64,000 bases of DNA from DASRDU01 sp046331565 (GCA_046331565.1 JAXLQP010000005.1:1-64000), one strand, 5' to 3'; positions 51,285-61,391 are shown, counted from the first letter of the stretch. Program-made: numbers and translations. Notes: generated by a model not told the origin, from the sequence alone.

Positions 51285-51422
51285 GCCGCAGAAATCGGGC
51301 GAAGCAGTGGCTGGAAGCGTTCACCAGCGATTCCAGCCGCTTGCTTCAGTCCGTATGCGCAAAGCTGGTGCTGACTTCATCGAAAGCGAACGCCAGCACT
51401 TGAGGAGAAAGAGGACACAACT

Positions 51423-53285
51423 ATGCCGGTCAAAGACAACCAACAAGAAGGAATCAAACCCAGTCCCGGTCAACCGGCAGACGAACTTCAGCCGGAAATA
51501 GTCGGCGTTGAGGCGGAGGCTGAATCACTTTCTGTCGAGCTAAAGAAACCCGGTGACGGTGAGTCTGCACGGCGACCGAAGAGACGACGAACCACAACTC
51601 GCTGGGTGATGTTGTTATTTTTCGCTGGACTGGCGGTTATCGGGTACACGCAGAGAGCGCGTGTGCTGTCTTTCTTTAAGGCTCAGACGGCAGATGACGT
51701 AGCTTCTGGTGGTGACCATTCCAGTGCAGGACATAAGCCGGAACTGAAGGTGCTCTACTGGCAAGACCCGATGCACCCGGCTTACAAATCCGACAAACCG
51801 GGCAAAGCGCCTGATTGCGGCATGGATTTAGTGCCGATCTATGAGACAGGCGTTGAGGCGAAGGCCAACCTGCCCGAAGGCGCGTTCCAGATCAGCCCGG
51901 AAAAACAGCAGTTGATCGGCGTGCAATATGGCGAAGCAGCTTACAGGCCGGTCTCCAAAACGGTGCGCGCGGTTGGTCGTCTGGCTTATGACGAAACAAA
52001 GATCGTGCGTATCCACACCAGGTTTGAGGGCTGGATTGAGAAAGTCTGGGTAGATTTCACCGGCAAGTTGGTTGAGAAAGGGCAGCCGCTGATCAGCATC
52101 TACAGTCCAGAGCTATTGCAGACGCAGCAGGAATTTCTGCTTGCCCGGCGTGGGCGCGAAGAACTGGCGGAGAGTACGTTTCGGGGGGCTATCAATGCTT
52201 CGGAATCGCTTTTCCAAGCAGCGCGCAAGCGGTTGGAGTTGTGGGACATCAGCGAGGCGCAGATCAATGAACTAGAGAAAAGCGGCAAGCCGATCAAAGC
52301 TTTGACGCTCTACGCTCCGACCGACGGCTTCGTCCTGACACGTAATGCCTTTCCAAAACAGCGCGTGACGCCGGAGACGGAACTCTACGCGATCGCCGAC
52401 CTCTCGACGATCTGGGTGATCGCCGACGTCTACGAGTACGAAGCGCCGGAGATTAAGGTCGGGCAGACGGTCAACGTCACGCTCTCTTACTACTCTGGAC
52501 GAACGTTTCGCGGCAAGGTCAGCAACATCCTGCCGCAACTCGACAGTGCGACGCGCACGCTCAAGGTGCGCATCGAGTTGGCTAATCCGAAATTTGAACT
52601 CAAGCCCGATATGTACGCCAACGCCGAGTTGAAGATTGATTACGGCAGGCGGCTGGTCGTGCCGCAAGAAGCCGTGCTCGACTCTGGCTCTGAACAGACG
52701 ATTTTCATCGCGCACGAAGGCGGCTATTTCGAGCCGCGCAAAGTGCAACTGGGCGCGAAAGTGGATAACACCTTCATCGTGCTTGGCGGACTCAAGGCGG
52801 GCGAACGCGTGGTGACTTCGGCCAACTTCCTGGTGGATTCCGAGAGCAAACTGAAGTCGGCGGCAGGCGGGATGGGCATGCCCGGCATGAATCACGGAGG
52901 CGGCGGCGCGGCAAGCAGTAAGCCTTCACCGCAAGCCGACCATTCGCAGCACCAGCAGGGCACGCAGGCTGCACCCGTTGCCAAGCCGGAAGATCACTCA
53001 CAGCACCAGCAGGGACCACAGGCGAAGCCGGAAGATCATTCGCAACACCAGTCGCCAGCGCCGAAACAGAAACCGACGCCGAAGGCGCAACCGCCGCAGG
53101 AAGACCACTCACAGCACCAAGTGCCAGCGGCGACGGATCATTCGCAGCATCAGGCGAAACCCGCGCGAAAAGTTCTTTACTGGTACGACCCGATGCACCC
53201 GACCTACAAATCGGACAAGCCGGGCAAAGCACCTGATTGCGGCATGGACTTGACGCCGAAATACGCGGACGAGAAGGAGCAATAA
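51423..53285 (+). CDS. RND efflux adaptor (CusB-like) with heavy-metal-binding domains at both ends and a His-rich tail
   Basis: 620 residues. Cytoplasmic N-terminus, a membrane helix (WVMLLFFAGLAVIGYTQ), a metal-binding domain YWQDPMHPAYKSDKPGKAPD with CGMDLVP (about 105-135), the CusB adaptor body (VRAVGRLAYDETKIVRIHTR, FEGWIEKVWVDFTGKLVEKG, LYAIADLSTIWVIADVYEYE), then a Pro/Gln linker with about seven DHSQHQ-type units and a second YWYDPMHPTY...CGMDLTP at the C-terminus. Methionines for Cu(I)/Ag(I) transfer occur in GMGMPGMNHG. The duplicated domain and His tail are extra to ordinary CusB. It abuts the pump gene (9 bases). Confidence 0.92.
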   Translation: MPVKDNQQEGIKPSPGQPADELQPEIVGVEAEAESLSVELKKPGDGESARRPKRRRTTTRWVMLLFFAGLAVIGYTQRARVLSFFKAQTADDVASGGDHSSAGHKPELKVLYWQDPMHPAYKSDKPGKAPDCGMDLVPIYETGVEAKANLPEGAFQISPEKQQLIGVQYGEAAYRPVSKTVRAVGRLAYDETKIVRIHTRFEGWIEKVWVDFTGKLVEKGQPLISIYSPELLQTQQEFLLARRGREELAESTFRGAINASESLFQAARKRLELWDISEAQINELEKSGKPIKALTLYAPTDGFVLTRNAFPKQRVTPETELYAIADLSTIWVIADVYEYEAPEIKVGQTVNVTLSYYSGRTFRGKVSNILPQLDSATRTLKVRIELANPKFELKPDMYANAELKIDYGRRLVVPQEAVLDSGSEQTIFIAHEGGYFEPRKVQLGAKVDNTFIVLGGLKAGERVVTSANFLVDSESKLKSAAGGMGMPGMNHGGGGAASSKPSPQADHSQHQQGTQAAPVAKPEDHSQHQQGPQAKPEDHSQHQSPAPKQKPTPKAQPPQEDHSQHQVPAATDHSQHQAKPARKVLYWYDPMHPTYKSDKPGKAPDCGMDLTPKYADEKEQ

Positions 53286-53294
53286 GAGGAAGCG

Positions 53295-56200
53295 ATGATC
53301 AACAAAATTATCGAGGCATGTGCCCACAATAAATTCATCGTCCTTCTCTTCGTCGGGATGGCGACGCTCGCGGGCTTATGGTCAATCAAGAATATTACGC
53401 TCGATGCGATCCCAGACCTTTCGGATACGCAGGTCATCATCTACTCGCGTTGGGATCGCAGCCCGGACATCATGGAAGATCAGGTGACCTACCCGATCAT
53501 CTCGTCGCTGCTCGGCGTGCCGAAGGTCAAAGACATTCGCGGCTTCTCGGACTTTGGCTACTCCTACGTCTACATCATTTTTGAGGACGGTACGGACATC
53601 TACTGGGCGCGCTCGCGCACGCTCGAATATCTGAGCAACATCCTGCCGAAGCTGCCGCAAGGTGTGAATGTGGAACTCGCGCGCGACGAGACGGCGGTGG
53701 GATGGGTATTTGAATATGCGCTAGTGGATAGGACTGGAAAGAACAACCTCGCGCAGTTGCGCACTTTTCAGGACTGGTATCTGCGCTATGCGCTTCAGGC
53801 TGTGCCCGGTGTGGCCGAAGTTGCCCCCTTGGGCGGCTTCGTCAAGCAGTATCAGGTCAATGTTGATCCGAATGCGCTGCTGGCTTACGACATTCCGATT
53901 GACCGCGTGGTTTCAGCGGTGCGCCAGGGCAATCAGGACGTGGGCGGACGGCTGGTTGAATTCTCAGGCCGCGAATATATGGTGCGCGGGCGCGGCTACA
54001 TCAAACAGCTTGATGATGTCGGGAACATCGTCGTCGGGACGAGCAAGCAGGGCGGCACGCCGGTGCTGATAAAAAACCTCGGCACTGTCACGCTCGGCCC
54101 CGACATCCGGCGCGGCATTGGTGAACTCGATGGCGAGGGTGAAGTCGTCGGCGCGGTAGTCATCATGCGCTACGGCGAGAATGCCCGGAAGGTGATCGAA
54201 CGGGTGCGGACGAAGCTCGATGAGATGAAAGCGTCGCTGCCGCCGGGCGTGGAGATCGTGACCACTTACGACCGCGCTGAGTTGATCGACCGCGCCGTCG
54301 AGACGCTCAAGGGGACGCTCATCGAAGAGCTGATTATCGTCAGCATCGTGATCATGATCTTCCTCTGGCACATCCCTTCAGCGCTGGTGCCGATCATCAC
54401 CATCCCGATCACAATCATCATCTCGTTTATTCCAATGTACTGGATGGGTCTGACCGCCAACATCATGAGCCTGGGCGGGATTGCGGTCGCCATCGGCGCG
54501 ATGGTGGACGCGGCGATTGTCGTGGTCGAGCAGACGCATAAGAAGCTCGAACACTGGGACGCCGAGGGGCGGCCCGGCAGTTATAAAGATGTCGTCATCA
54601 ACGCGGTCAAGGAAGTCGGCGGGCCGAGTTTCTTCGCGTTGCTCGTGATTGCGGTCTCGTTCATCCCGGTCTTCACGCTCGAAGGGCAGGAAGGCCGCCT
54701 CTTCAAGCCGCTCGCCTACACGAAAAATTTCTCGATGGCGATTGCGGCTTTCCTTGCGATCACGCTCGATCCGGCGATCCGGCTGCTCTTTACGCACATG
54801 GATCCGTACAACTTCCGCCCGCGCTTCTTGGCGAAGATCGTCAACGCGGTGCTGGTCGGCAAGATTCACAGCGAAGAGACGCATCCGATCAGCCGCCCGC
54901 TTATGAAAATCTACCATCCCATCTGCGAACTGGTGCTGCGCTTCAAGTGGACTACGGTGGGCGTGGCGGTGCTGACCGTGATCTTGACCATCCCGATATT
55001 TGAAAAGCTCGGCTCGGAGTTTATGCCGCCGCTCGATGAAGGTGTGTTGCTTTACATGCCGACGACGCTGCCGGGCATCTCGATCACACAGACGCAGCAA
55101 CTGCTCCAGGTGATGGACAAGACGCTCAAGAGCTTTCCCGAAGTCGCGCGCGTCTTCGGGAAAGCGGGCCGCGCTGAAACCGCGACCGATCCGGCCCCGT
55201 TCTCGATGATGGAGACAGTGATCGAACTCAAGCCGCATATGCAGTGGCCCAAGAAGCCGCGCTGGTATTCAAGTTGGGCGCCCGGCTGGTTGCAGGGAAT
55301 GTTGCGCAAAGCCTGGCCTGACCACAAAAGCATGGACGAGTTGATCTACGGCCCCGGCGGCCTCAACGAGGCGATGCAACTGCCGGGCGTTTCGAACGCC
55401 TGGACGATGCCGATCAAGGCGCGCGTGGACATGCTCACGACCGGCGTGCGCACGCCAATTGGCATCAAGATCATGGGCGCCGACCTGGCGGAGGTGCAGA
55501 AGCTCGGCGAGCACATCGAGATGTTGCTGCAAGACGTGCCCGGCACCAAGAGCGTCTTCGCCGAGCGCACGGCGGGCGGCTACTTCCTGGACTTCACGCT
55601 CAAGCGTGAGGAACTGGCGCGCTACGGGCTGACGATTGACCAAGCCAACGACGTGGTGATGTCGGCCATCGGGGGTGAAAACGTCACGACGACAGTTGAA
55701 GGGCGCGAGCGGTATCCGGTGAATGTGCGCTATCAGCGAGACTATCGCGGCGACTTGGACAAGCTCTCGCGCACGCTGGTGATGGCTCCCGGCGGCACGC
55801 AGATTCCCATCGCGCAAATCGCCGACATCCAGTTTGTAAGCGGTCCCGCGATGATCCGAGACGAGAACGGGCGATTGTCGGGTTACGTGTATGTTGATCT
55901 CGATACGACCAAGCGCGACATCGGCGGTTATGTCACCGACGCCAAAAAGGTTATCAGCAAGAATGTGCAGTTGCCGACAGGCTACCAACTGATCTGGAGC
56001 GGGCAGTTCGAGAACATGGAGCGCGTCAAGGAGCGCCTCTTTGTCGTCGTGCCGATCACGCTTTTTCTGATCTTCCTGCTGCTCTACTTCAATACGCGCT
56101 CGGTGGCTAAGACTTTAATCATTCTGCTTGCCGTACCGTTCTCGGCGGTAGGCGCGATCTGGTTCCTTTATTTCCTCGGCTACAACATGAGCATCGCGGT

Positions 56201-56594
56201 CTGGGTCGGGCTGATTGCGCTGATGGGCGTGGATGCCGAGACGGGGATGTTTATGTTGCTCTACCTCGACATCGCTTATTACGAGGCGCGAGCAAAGGGG
56301 CTGATGAGGAACAAGGAAGACCTTAAGCAGGCCATCCTGCAAGGCGCGGTCAAGCGGCTGCGCCCGAAGGTGATGACCGTTGGCGTGATGTTCACGGGGC
56401 TGGTGCCGATTATGTGGTCAACGGGCAGTGGTGGGGACGTGATGAAGCGCATTGCTGCGCCGATGATTGGCGGCATCTTCACCTCGTTCATCCTCGAACT
56501 GGCTGTCTACCCGGCGATCTACGAGATCTGGCGCTGGTACTTCGATGTTCGCAAGCACCCAACGACGGGACCAGAGCCGACGCTCGCGGTATAG
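53295..56594 (+). CDS. Cu(I)/Ag(I)-type RND efflux pump (CusA-like)
   Basis: 1099 residues. TM1 HNKFIVLLFVGMATLAGLWS; porter loops; TM4 GIAVAIGAMVDAAIVVVEQ, the motif of CusA-type monovalent-metal pumps; PIKARVDMLTTGVRTPIGIK, equivalent to the region of CusA that holds the third substrate methionine; last TM bundle ending with VYPAIYEIWRWYFDV. It forms the inner-membrane pump of the second cus system with the adaptor at 51423 and channel at 49453. Intact, no signs of damage. Confidence 0.95.
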   Translation: MINKIIEACAHNKFIVLLFVGMATLAGLWSIKNITLDAIPDLSDTQVIIYSRWDRSPDIMEDQVTYPIISSLLGVPKVKDIRGFSDFGYSYVYIIFEDGTDIYWARSRTLEYLSNILPKLPQGVNVELARDETAVGWVFEYALVDRTGKNNLAQLRTFQDWYLRYALQAVPGVAEVAPLGGFVKQYQVNVDPNALLAYDIPIDRVVSAVRQGNQDVGGRLVEFSGREYMVRGRGYIKQLDDVGNIVVGTSKQGGTPVLIKNLGTVTLGPDIRRGIGELDGEGEVVGAVVIMRYGENARKVIERVRTKLDEMKASLPPGVEIVTTYDRAELIDRAVETLKGTLIEELIIVSIVIMIFLWHIPSALVPIITIPITIIISFIPMYWMGLTANIMSLGGIAVAIGAMVDAAIVVVEQTHKKLEHWDAEGRPGSYKDVVINAVKEVGGPSFFALLVIAVSFIPVFTLEGQEGRLFKPLAYTKNFSMAIAAFLAITLDPAIRLLFTHMDPYNFRPRFLAKIVNAVLVGKIHSEETHPISRPLMKIYHPICELVLRFKWTTVGVAVLTVILTIPIFEKLGSEFMPPLDEGVLLYMPTTLPGISITQTQQLLQVMDKTLKSFPEVARVFGKAGRAETATDPAPFSMMETVIELKPHMQWPKKPRWYSSWAPGWLQGMLRKAWPDHKSMDELIYGPGGLNEAMQLPGVSNAWTMPIKARVDMLTTGVRTPIGIKIMGADLAEVQKLGEHIEMLLQDVPGTKSVFAERTAGGYFLDFTLKREELARYGLTIDQANDVVMSAIGGENVTTTVEGRERYPVNVRYQRDYRGDLDKLSRTLVMAPGGTQIPIAQIADIQFVSGPAMIRDENGRLSGYVYVDLDTTKRDIGGYVTDAKKVISKNVQLPTGYQLIWSGQFENMERVKERLFVVVPITLFLIFLLLYFNTRSVAKTLIILLAVPFSAVGAIWFLYFLGYNMSIAVWVGLIALMGVDAETGMFMLLYLDIAYYEARAKGLMRNKEDLKQAILQGAVKRLRPKVMTVGVMFTGLVPIMWSTGSGGDVMKRIAAPMIGGIFTSFILELAVYPAIYEIWRWYFDVRKHPTTGPEPTLAV

Positions 56595-56611
56595 GTCAAG
56601 GAGCGTAAGTT

Positions 56612-58786
56612 ATGCAGCAAATTATTCCCATTACAACCTTGTTGCTCGGCGCAATGCTCGTGTTGCTGGCGGCGAGACTCATGCAGCGACGGAATCTTTC
56701 TGGCGCAACCGCGCTGAGCCTGTCGCTCTGTGGTGTTGCGCTCGGTCTGGCGCTAATTCCAGCTAACTGGCAGGCGTGGCTGGCCGGTGGCGAGACGGGA
56801 GACCGCGTACTGACCTTCGCGCGCGAACTTGGCCTGACGGGACTCTTCTTTTTCGCTGGGACGCGCTTTGACCTGAAAGAGGTCTGGCAGGCGCGCCGCG
56901 TCTCTTTGTTCGTAGGCGTGAGCGGCCTGTTGCTTTTCTCTCTGACTGCGGTCGCGCTTTTGTTGCTGGGACAAAGTGGCAGCACTGCGGTCACTGCGGC
57001 GGCGGCAATCGTGGGGACGAGCGTCTGGCTACCGAGCCAGTTTTCGCTCGCCTCGGAAAGGGGAGCGGTTGCCGCCGCCCCGTTCAAGGGCGCGGGCGCA
57101 GCATTGACACTCCTTTCGCTGGTGGCGCTGCATTTCTATGCGGTGTTTTATGCGTTGTCTGACCGAGCCATGAACCGCTCAGCCTGGATCGTCGTCGCGC
57201 TTTATGAGGCAACAAAACTCGCGGTCTTTTTCTCTTCCGCTTACTTCGCCGCCAGCAGCTTTCTCTCTCGCTCCGATGGCCCGTCTGCCCGCACACTAAT
57301 CGGCTATGCCCTCATTGTTGTACTGGTCTTTGTACTGGCGCTGTCGGTTGTCGGGCAGGTCGGCGCGCTCGCGTGGGCTTTGGCTTCCGGCGCGCTTTTG
57401 GGCAGTAGTAAGACGGGAAGAAAGATGCGCGAAAGTCAGCAGTCTGCGGCGGCGGTGGTGGTGTTCTTGTCATTTGCATTCCTACCCTTGCTGCTTCAAG
57501 CGCACGGACGCCAATTGACGGATGTTCCATTGATCTTCTTCGCCGTTATTGCCGCGCTGACTTACAAATTCGCGGTAGTATGGGGCGGAGCGCGCGTGGC
57601 CGGCGCGTCGAGCGCCGATGCCGGGCGCATTGCAGCCGTAACGCTGGCATCGGGTGAGATTGGCATCCTGGTTTTGGGTTTCAGCTATACGAGATGGCTG
57701 GTCGAGAGTGAATTGTTTTATGGCATTCTGTCTTATGCCTTTATCTCATTGCTCATCAGTCCCGTTCTTTGGCGGCTCTTTGCTTCCTTTGACGATCAAT
57801 TGACGGTCTCGCAACTCACTGACACGGGGCATGAACAGAAAGTCTCGCGTCGCCGCCAGACCGTTGTTTCAGTGGCGATGGTCGTTGCTTGCCTGTTGAC
57901 GTTGGCATCTGGCGCGCGCGCGCAGGCAGCCTCCACAACAAAAGAAGAAGACCCGGTCGCGCGCGCGCGGGCCATGATTGGGAACATGGTGGATGAACGC
58001 GCGGCGGCGGCGGAGCGCGTTCTGACTGCTGCCAAGCTCGTCAATGAGAGCGTCGCCGCGAGACAGGAAGGCAGGCTCGATCAGGCAAAAGAGGCGCTCG
58101 TCAAGGCTGAACGGGTCATGACTGAGGCCGCAACAGTTCGGCACAACTTGCTTGCCGAGGAGTTGCTGCGTCGCCTCGCCGAAGAACAGGCCATGCTCAA
58201 CCCAAAACCAGCGGCGCTACTGCTGCCGCCAGCGACAGATTATCTTCTCGTCCCAAAGGTTCCCCGGCTCGTGGTTGCCCGATACCAGACTTACCGTGAC
58301 ACATTCACACGCATTCTGGTGGAAGAGCGGGTTCCGATTGAATTGCTCGCCGTCGCGTTTGTCGAAAGCGGTTTCAACCCGCAGGCGCTGTCGCCGAAAG
58401 GCGCGCGCGGCATCTGGCAGTTCATGCCCGAAACGGCGAAGCGTTATGGTTTACCTGTACGGCCTGCCGATGACCACCGTACACACCCTGAGCATTCGAC
58501 CCGTGCCGCAGCACGCTACCTGCGCGACCTCTATCAACAATTCAGAGATTGGAAGCTCGCGCTCGCCGCTTACAACGCGGGCGAGACGCGCGTGCAACGG
58601 ATCATTGACCAAACAGGCATCCGCAATTTCGACGAGATGGCGCGGCGGGGGTTATTACCGCTCGAAACACGAAACTACGTCCCCGCTGTACTCGCTGTCT
58701 GGTCGCAGCTCAGCGGTCGCAGCGCGGACGGAAAAGCCAGAGATCATTTCGGATGGAAGGTTCCGAAACGAACTGAAACAAACTAA
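56612..58786 (+). CDS. Antiporter-like membrane domain fused to a periplasmic lytic transglycosylase
   Basis: 724 residues in one frame. Residues 1-400: about twelve hydrophobic segments of a Kef/CPA2-type cation/proton antiporter (ARELGLTGLFFFAGTRFDLKEV, AAAAIVGTSVWLPSQF, LASGEIGILVLGFSYTRWLV). Residues about 415-435 are another hydrophobic stretch that looks like a signal peptide (VVSVAMVVACLLTLASGARA). Then a charged helical region and, from about residue 570, an SLT/MltD-type lysozyme-like domain (AVAFVESGFNPQALSPKGAR, GIWQFMPETAKRYGL, LALAAYNAGETRV) with the catalytic Glu in FVESGF. The fusion would couple ion transport to cell-wall cleavage. Starts 17 bases after the pump. Confidence 0.82.
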   Translation: MQQIIPITTLLLGAMLVLLAARLMQRRNLSGATALSLSLCGVALGLALIPANWQAWLAGGETGDRVLTFARELGLTGLFFFAGTRFDLKEVWQARRVSLFVGVSGLLLFSLTAVALLLLGQSGSTAVTAAAAIVGTSVWLPSQFSLASERGAVAAAPFKGAGAALTLLSLVALHFYAVFYALSDRAMNRSAWIVVALYEATKLAVFFSSAYFAASSFLSRSDGPSARTLIGYALIVVLVFVLALSVVGQVGALAWALASGALLGSSKTGRKMRESQQSAAAVVVFLSFAFLPLLLQAHGRQLTDVPLIFFAVIAALTYKFAVVWGGARVAGASSADAGRIAAVTLASGEIGILVLGFSYTRWLVESELFYGILSYAFISLLISPVLWRLFASFDDQLTVSQLTDTGHEQKVSRRRQTVVSVAMVVACLLTLASGARAQAASTTKEEDPVARARAMIGNMVDERAAAAERVLTAAKLVNESVAARQEGRLDQAKEALVKAERVMTEAATVRHNLLAEELLRRLAEEQAMLNPKPAALLLPPATDYLLVPKVPRLVVARYQTYRDTFTRILVEERVPIELLAVAFVESGFNPQALSPKGARGIWQFMPETAKRYGLPVRPADDHRTHPEHSTRAAARYLRDLYQQFRDWKLALAAYNAGETRVQRIIDQTGIRNFDEMARRGLLPLETRNYVPAVLAVWSQLSGRSADGKARDHFGWKVPKRTETN

Positions 58787-58809
58787 GCGAAAGGAAGGAG
58801 CAATCAACA

Positions 58810-59370
58810 ATGAGCAAAAAAGGGCATAAAACAACTGACGCTCCGTCACGGGAGCAGAAAAAGGCTGAATTCCAAGCCGGTGGAAATACAACGTTAACTA
58901 AACGCCGACAACTCACGTTGGTGGGGGTGATCGTTGTCCTCTGTGTAGTGGCGATCTATGTCATCTGGGGCGGCGGCAGAAGCGAGAGCGCGCTCAAGGG
59001 CGGGCAGCAAGCCATCGGCACACCCGGGCAAGACGTGCAAATTCCTCTCAGTGAAGTGAGTGATGGGAAGGCCAGGTTCTATAACTACAGGCTCGCCAGC
59101 AATCAGGAAATCAGTTTCTTCGTCGTCAAAAGCTCTGACGGGGTTATTCGCGCCGCCTTCAATGCCTGTGATGTCTGTTACGAGAAGCGGCGCGGCTATC
59201 ACCAGGAGGGCGACGATATGGTTTGCAGGAACTGTGGGAAGCATTTTCCGTCCGGCAGCGTGAACGAGGTGCAGGGCGGCTGCAATCCCGCGCCGCTAAA
59301 GCGAGTGGTAGAGGGCGATCATCTGGTCATTCGGGCCAGCGACCTTCAGCAGGGAGGCTTTTACTTTTAA
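58810..59370 (+). CDS. DUF2318-domain membrane protein
   Basis: 186 residues: one membrane helix (LTLVGVIVVLCVVAIYVIWG) and the DUF2318 domain with AFNACDVCYEKRRGYHQEGD, VCRNCGKHF and GGCNP, i.e. two CxxC pairs plus a lone Cys, predicted to bind a metal or Fe-S centre in the periplasm. DUF2318 is commonly encoded beside an FtsX-like permease and an ABC ATPase, as here, in iron or copper uptake contexts. Confidence 0.88.
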   Translation: MSKKGHKTTDAPSREQKKAEFQAGGNTTLTKRRQLTLVGVIVVLCVVAIYVIWGGGRSESALKGGQQAIGTPGQDVQIPLSEVSDGKARFYNYRLASNQEISFFVVKSSDGVIRAAFNACDVCYEKRRGYHQEGDDMVCRNCGKHFPSGSVNEVQGGCNPAPLKRVVEGDHLVIRASDLQQGGFYF

Positions 59371-59396
59371 GGCGCTGAAGCGCGGCAGGAGCGGCA

Positions 59397-60644
59397 ATGA
59401 GACTGATTGACATAGTCCTAAACAATCTACGACGAAGAAAAAGCCGGATGGCGTTCATCGTGGTCGGTCTGGCAATCGGGGTCGGGACAGTGGTGGGGCT
59501 GCGCTTGCTCACCACCACGATGGAACAGGAGATCGGGGCGCAGCTTGACCAGTACGGCGCGAACATCGTCATCGTCCCGAAATCGGAGAGTCAGGATGTT
59601 TCTTATGGTGGGCTGGCTCTTTCGACAGCTACCTTCGATGTGCAGCAACTTGGAGACGAAGACCTCAACCGGATCAAGTCAATCAAATATGCCAATCGGC
59701 TGAGCTTGATAGCGCCCAAACTGCTCGGTGTGGTTGAAGCCGAGGGGCAGAAGTTTCTTCTCTCCGGCGCGAATCTGGATCAGGAAGTAAGGATGAAACG
59801 GTGGTGGCAGGTTTCAGGCCGCGTGCCGCAGGAGCCTGATGAGTTGCTGCTTGGCTATGCGGTGGCGAGCAGGCTCGGTGTGATCGAAGCGCCGATAGCG
59901 GCAGCTTCAACGTCAGACGCTGATGCGATGAGCCACTTGGCTCACTCCGGCAGGCAAGCGGTCAATCTGAAATTGCTGCGCACACACTTGTCGCTCGGCG
60001 GCGTGCAGTTTCGTATCGCGGGCGTGCTTCAGGAGACCGGCGCGCAGGATGACCGGATGATCTACGCCAATCTCACCGCAGCGCAGCAGATTCTGCGCAA
60101 GCCGGGAGAACTGAGCCTGATTGAGGTGAGCGCGATGTGCCAGGGGTGTCCGATTGAAGACATCGTGGCCCAACTCAGTGCGGCTCTTCCACACGCGAAA
60201 GTTTCGGCTTTACAGCAAGCCGTGCGCGCGCGCCTGCAAACCGTCGAGCGGCTGTCTCGATTCTCGACCGCGCTCTCGGTCGTCATGCTGCTGATCGGTT
60301 TTCTGATGGTCTTCATCACGATGATGGCGGCGGTGGTCGAACGCACTAGAGAGGTCGGTGTGCTGCGGGCACTCGGCTTCAGGAAGTGTCACATCATCCA
60401 AGTTTTCATTACCGAGGCGGCGATTGTCAGTTTGATTGGTGGCGTACTTGGCTGGGCGGCGGGCGCGCTCTCGGGTGCTTTATCGGCGCCTTACTTCACT
60501 GAAACCGGGCTGAGAGTCTACCCATCCTGGCCGCTGGCTGTTGGGGCAGTCGCTGTAGCGGTGATCGTCGGCGTTGCGAGCAGTTTCTACCCCGCGATCA
60601 AAGCGTCCAAACTCGATCCGACAGAAGCGCTTCGCCATTACTAA
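59397..60644 (+). CDS. FtsX/MacB-like ABC transporter permease
   Basis: 415 residues: N-terminal membrane helix (MAFIVVGLAIGVGTVVGLRL), a large periplasmic domain of about 220 residues, and three C-terminal helices with the FtsX signature (AVVERTREVGVLRALGFRK; AAIVSLIGGVLGWAAGALSG; SSFYPAIKASKLDPTEALRHY). The periplasmic part has a Cys pair in SAMCQGCPIED. Works with the ATPase encoded next as a mechanotransmission-type exporter or periplasmic effector. Starts 26 bases after the DUF2318 gene. Confidence 0.9.
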   Translation: MRLIDIVLNNLRRRKSRMAFIVVGLAIGVGTVVGLRLLTTTMEQEIGAQLDQYGANIVIVPKSESQDVSYGGLALSTATFDVQQLGDEDLNRIKSIKYANRLSLIAPKLLGVVEAEGQKFLLSGANLDQEVRMKRWWQVSGRVPQEPDELLLGYAVASRLGVIEAPIAAASTSDADAMSHLAHSGRQAVNLKLLRTHLSLGGVQFRIAGVLQETGAQDDRMIYANLTAAQQILRKPGELSLIEVSAMCQGCPIEDIVAQLSAALPHAKVSALQQAVRARLQTVERLSRFSTALSVVMLLIGFLMVFITMMAAVVERTREVGVLRALGFRKCHIIQVFITEAAIVSLIGGVLGWAAGALSGALSAPYFTETGLRVYPSWPLAVGAVAVAVIVGVASSFYPAIKASKLDPTEALRHY

Positions 60645-60656
60645 CGAGGAGAAACT

Positions 60657-61391
60657 ATGCCGTTCATCATCATCGAGAATGTCACGAAGGCTTACCAGCC
60701 AAACGGCGCATCCAGCCGCACAACGGTGCTGCGCGGCATCAGCACTGAAATTGAAGAGGGCGAGTTCGTCGCGCTGATGGGGCCGTCCGGTTCAGGCAAG
60801 ACCACTTTGCTTTCAATCATCGGCGCAATGAGTCAGCCGACCGACGGGCGCGTGATCATTGATGAGGTTGATGTTTACGGGCTGTCGGAAGAGCGGCGCG
60901 CCGACTTCCGCCGCGAATACCTCGGCTTCGTCTTTCAGCAACATCACCTGCTGCCGTACCTCACCGCGCTTGAAAACGTGATGCTGCCGCTGGTGATCAC
61001 GAAGCTGAACACGCAGGAAAAGAGAATGAAAGCGCAGACAGCGTTGGAGCGAGTGGGGTTGGGCGACAAGTTTGACCGGCTGCCCAGCCAGTTGTCTGGG
61101 GGCGAACAGGGCCGTGTGGCTATCGCACGGGCGCTCGTCAATGAACCGCCGCTGATTCTGGCCGACGAACCGACTGGCAATCTGGACAGCAGGACGGGAG
61201 ACGAACTCATCAGCCTGCTGCGTTCGCTCAACGAGCAGGGACAGACCATCTTGATGGTCACACACAACCCCGAGGCAGCGGCAGCGACGCACCGTGTGCT
61301 GGAGATTCATGACGGATTAATGATGCCGGAAGCTGCCGAATCTGGCTGCCGTGCGGCGCAACCATTGAGGGAGGAAGTATGTGCAGACTGA
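60657..61391 (+). CDS. ABC transporter ATP-binding protein (LolD/MacB-type)
   Basis: 244 residues with Walker A GPSGSGKTT, Q-loop VFQQHHLLPYLT, signature LSGGEQGRVAIARAL, Walker B LILADEPTGNLDS and H-loop MVTHN. The QQ(H)xLLPxLTxxENV pattern is that of LolD/MacB/FtsE-like ATPases. Partner of the FtsX-like permease 12 bases upstream. The C-terminal 15 residues overlap the start of the next gene by 13 bases. Confidence 0.95.
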   Translation: MPFIIIENVTKAYQPNGASSRTTVLRGISTEIEEGEFVALMGPSGSGKTTLLSIIGAMSQPTDGRVIIDEVDVYGLSEERRADFRREYLGFVFQQHHLLPYLTALENVMLPLVITKLNTQEKRMKAQTALERVGLGDKFDRLPSQLSGGEQGRVAIARALVNEPPLILADEPTGNLDSRTGDELISLLRSLNEQGQTILMVTHNPEAAAATHRVLEIHDGLMMPEAAESGCRAAQPLREEVCAD

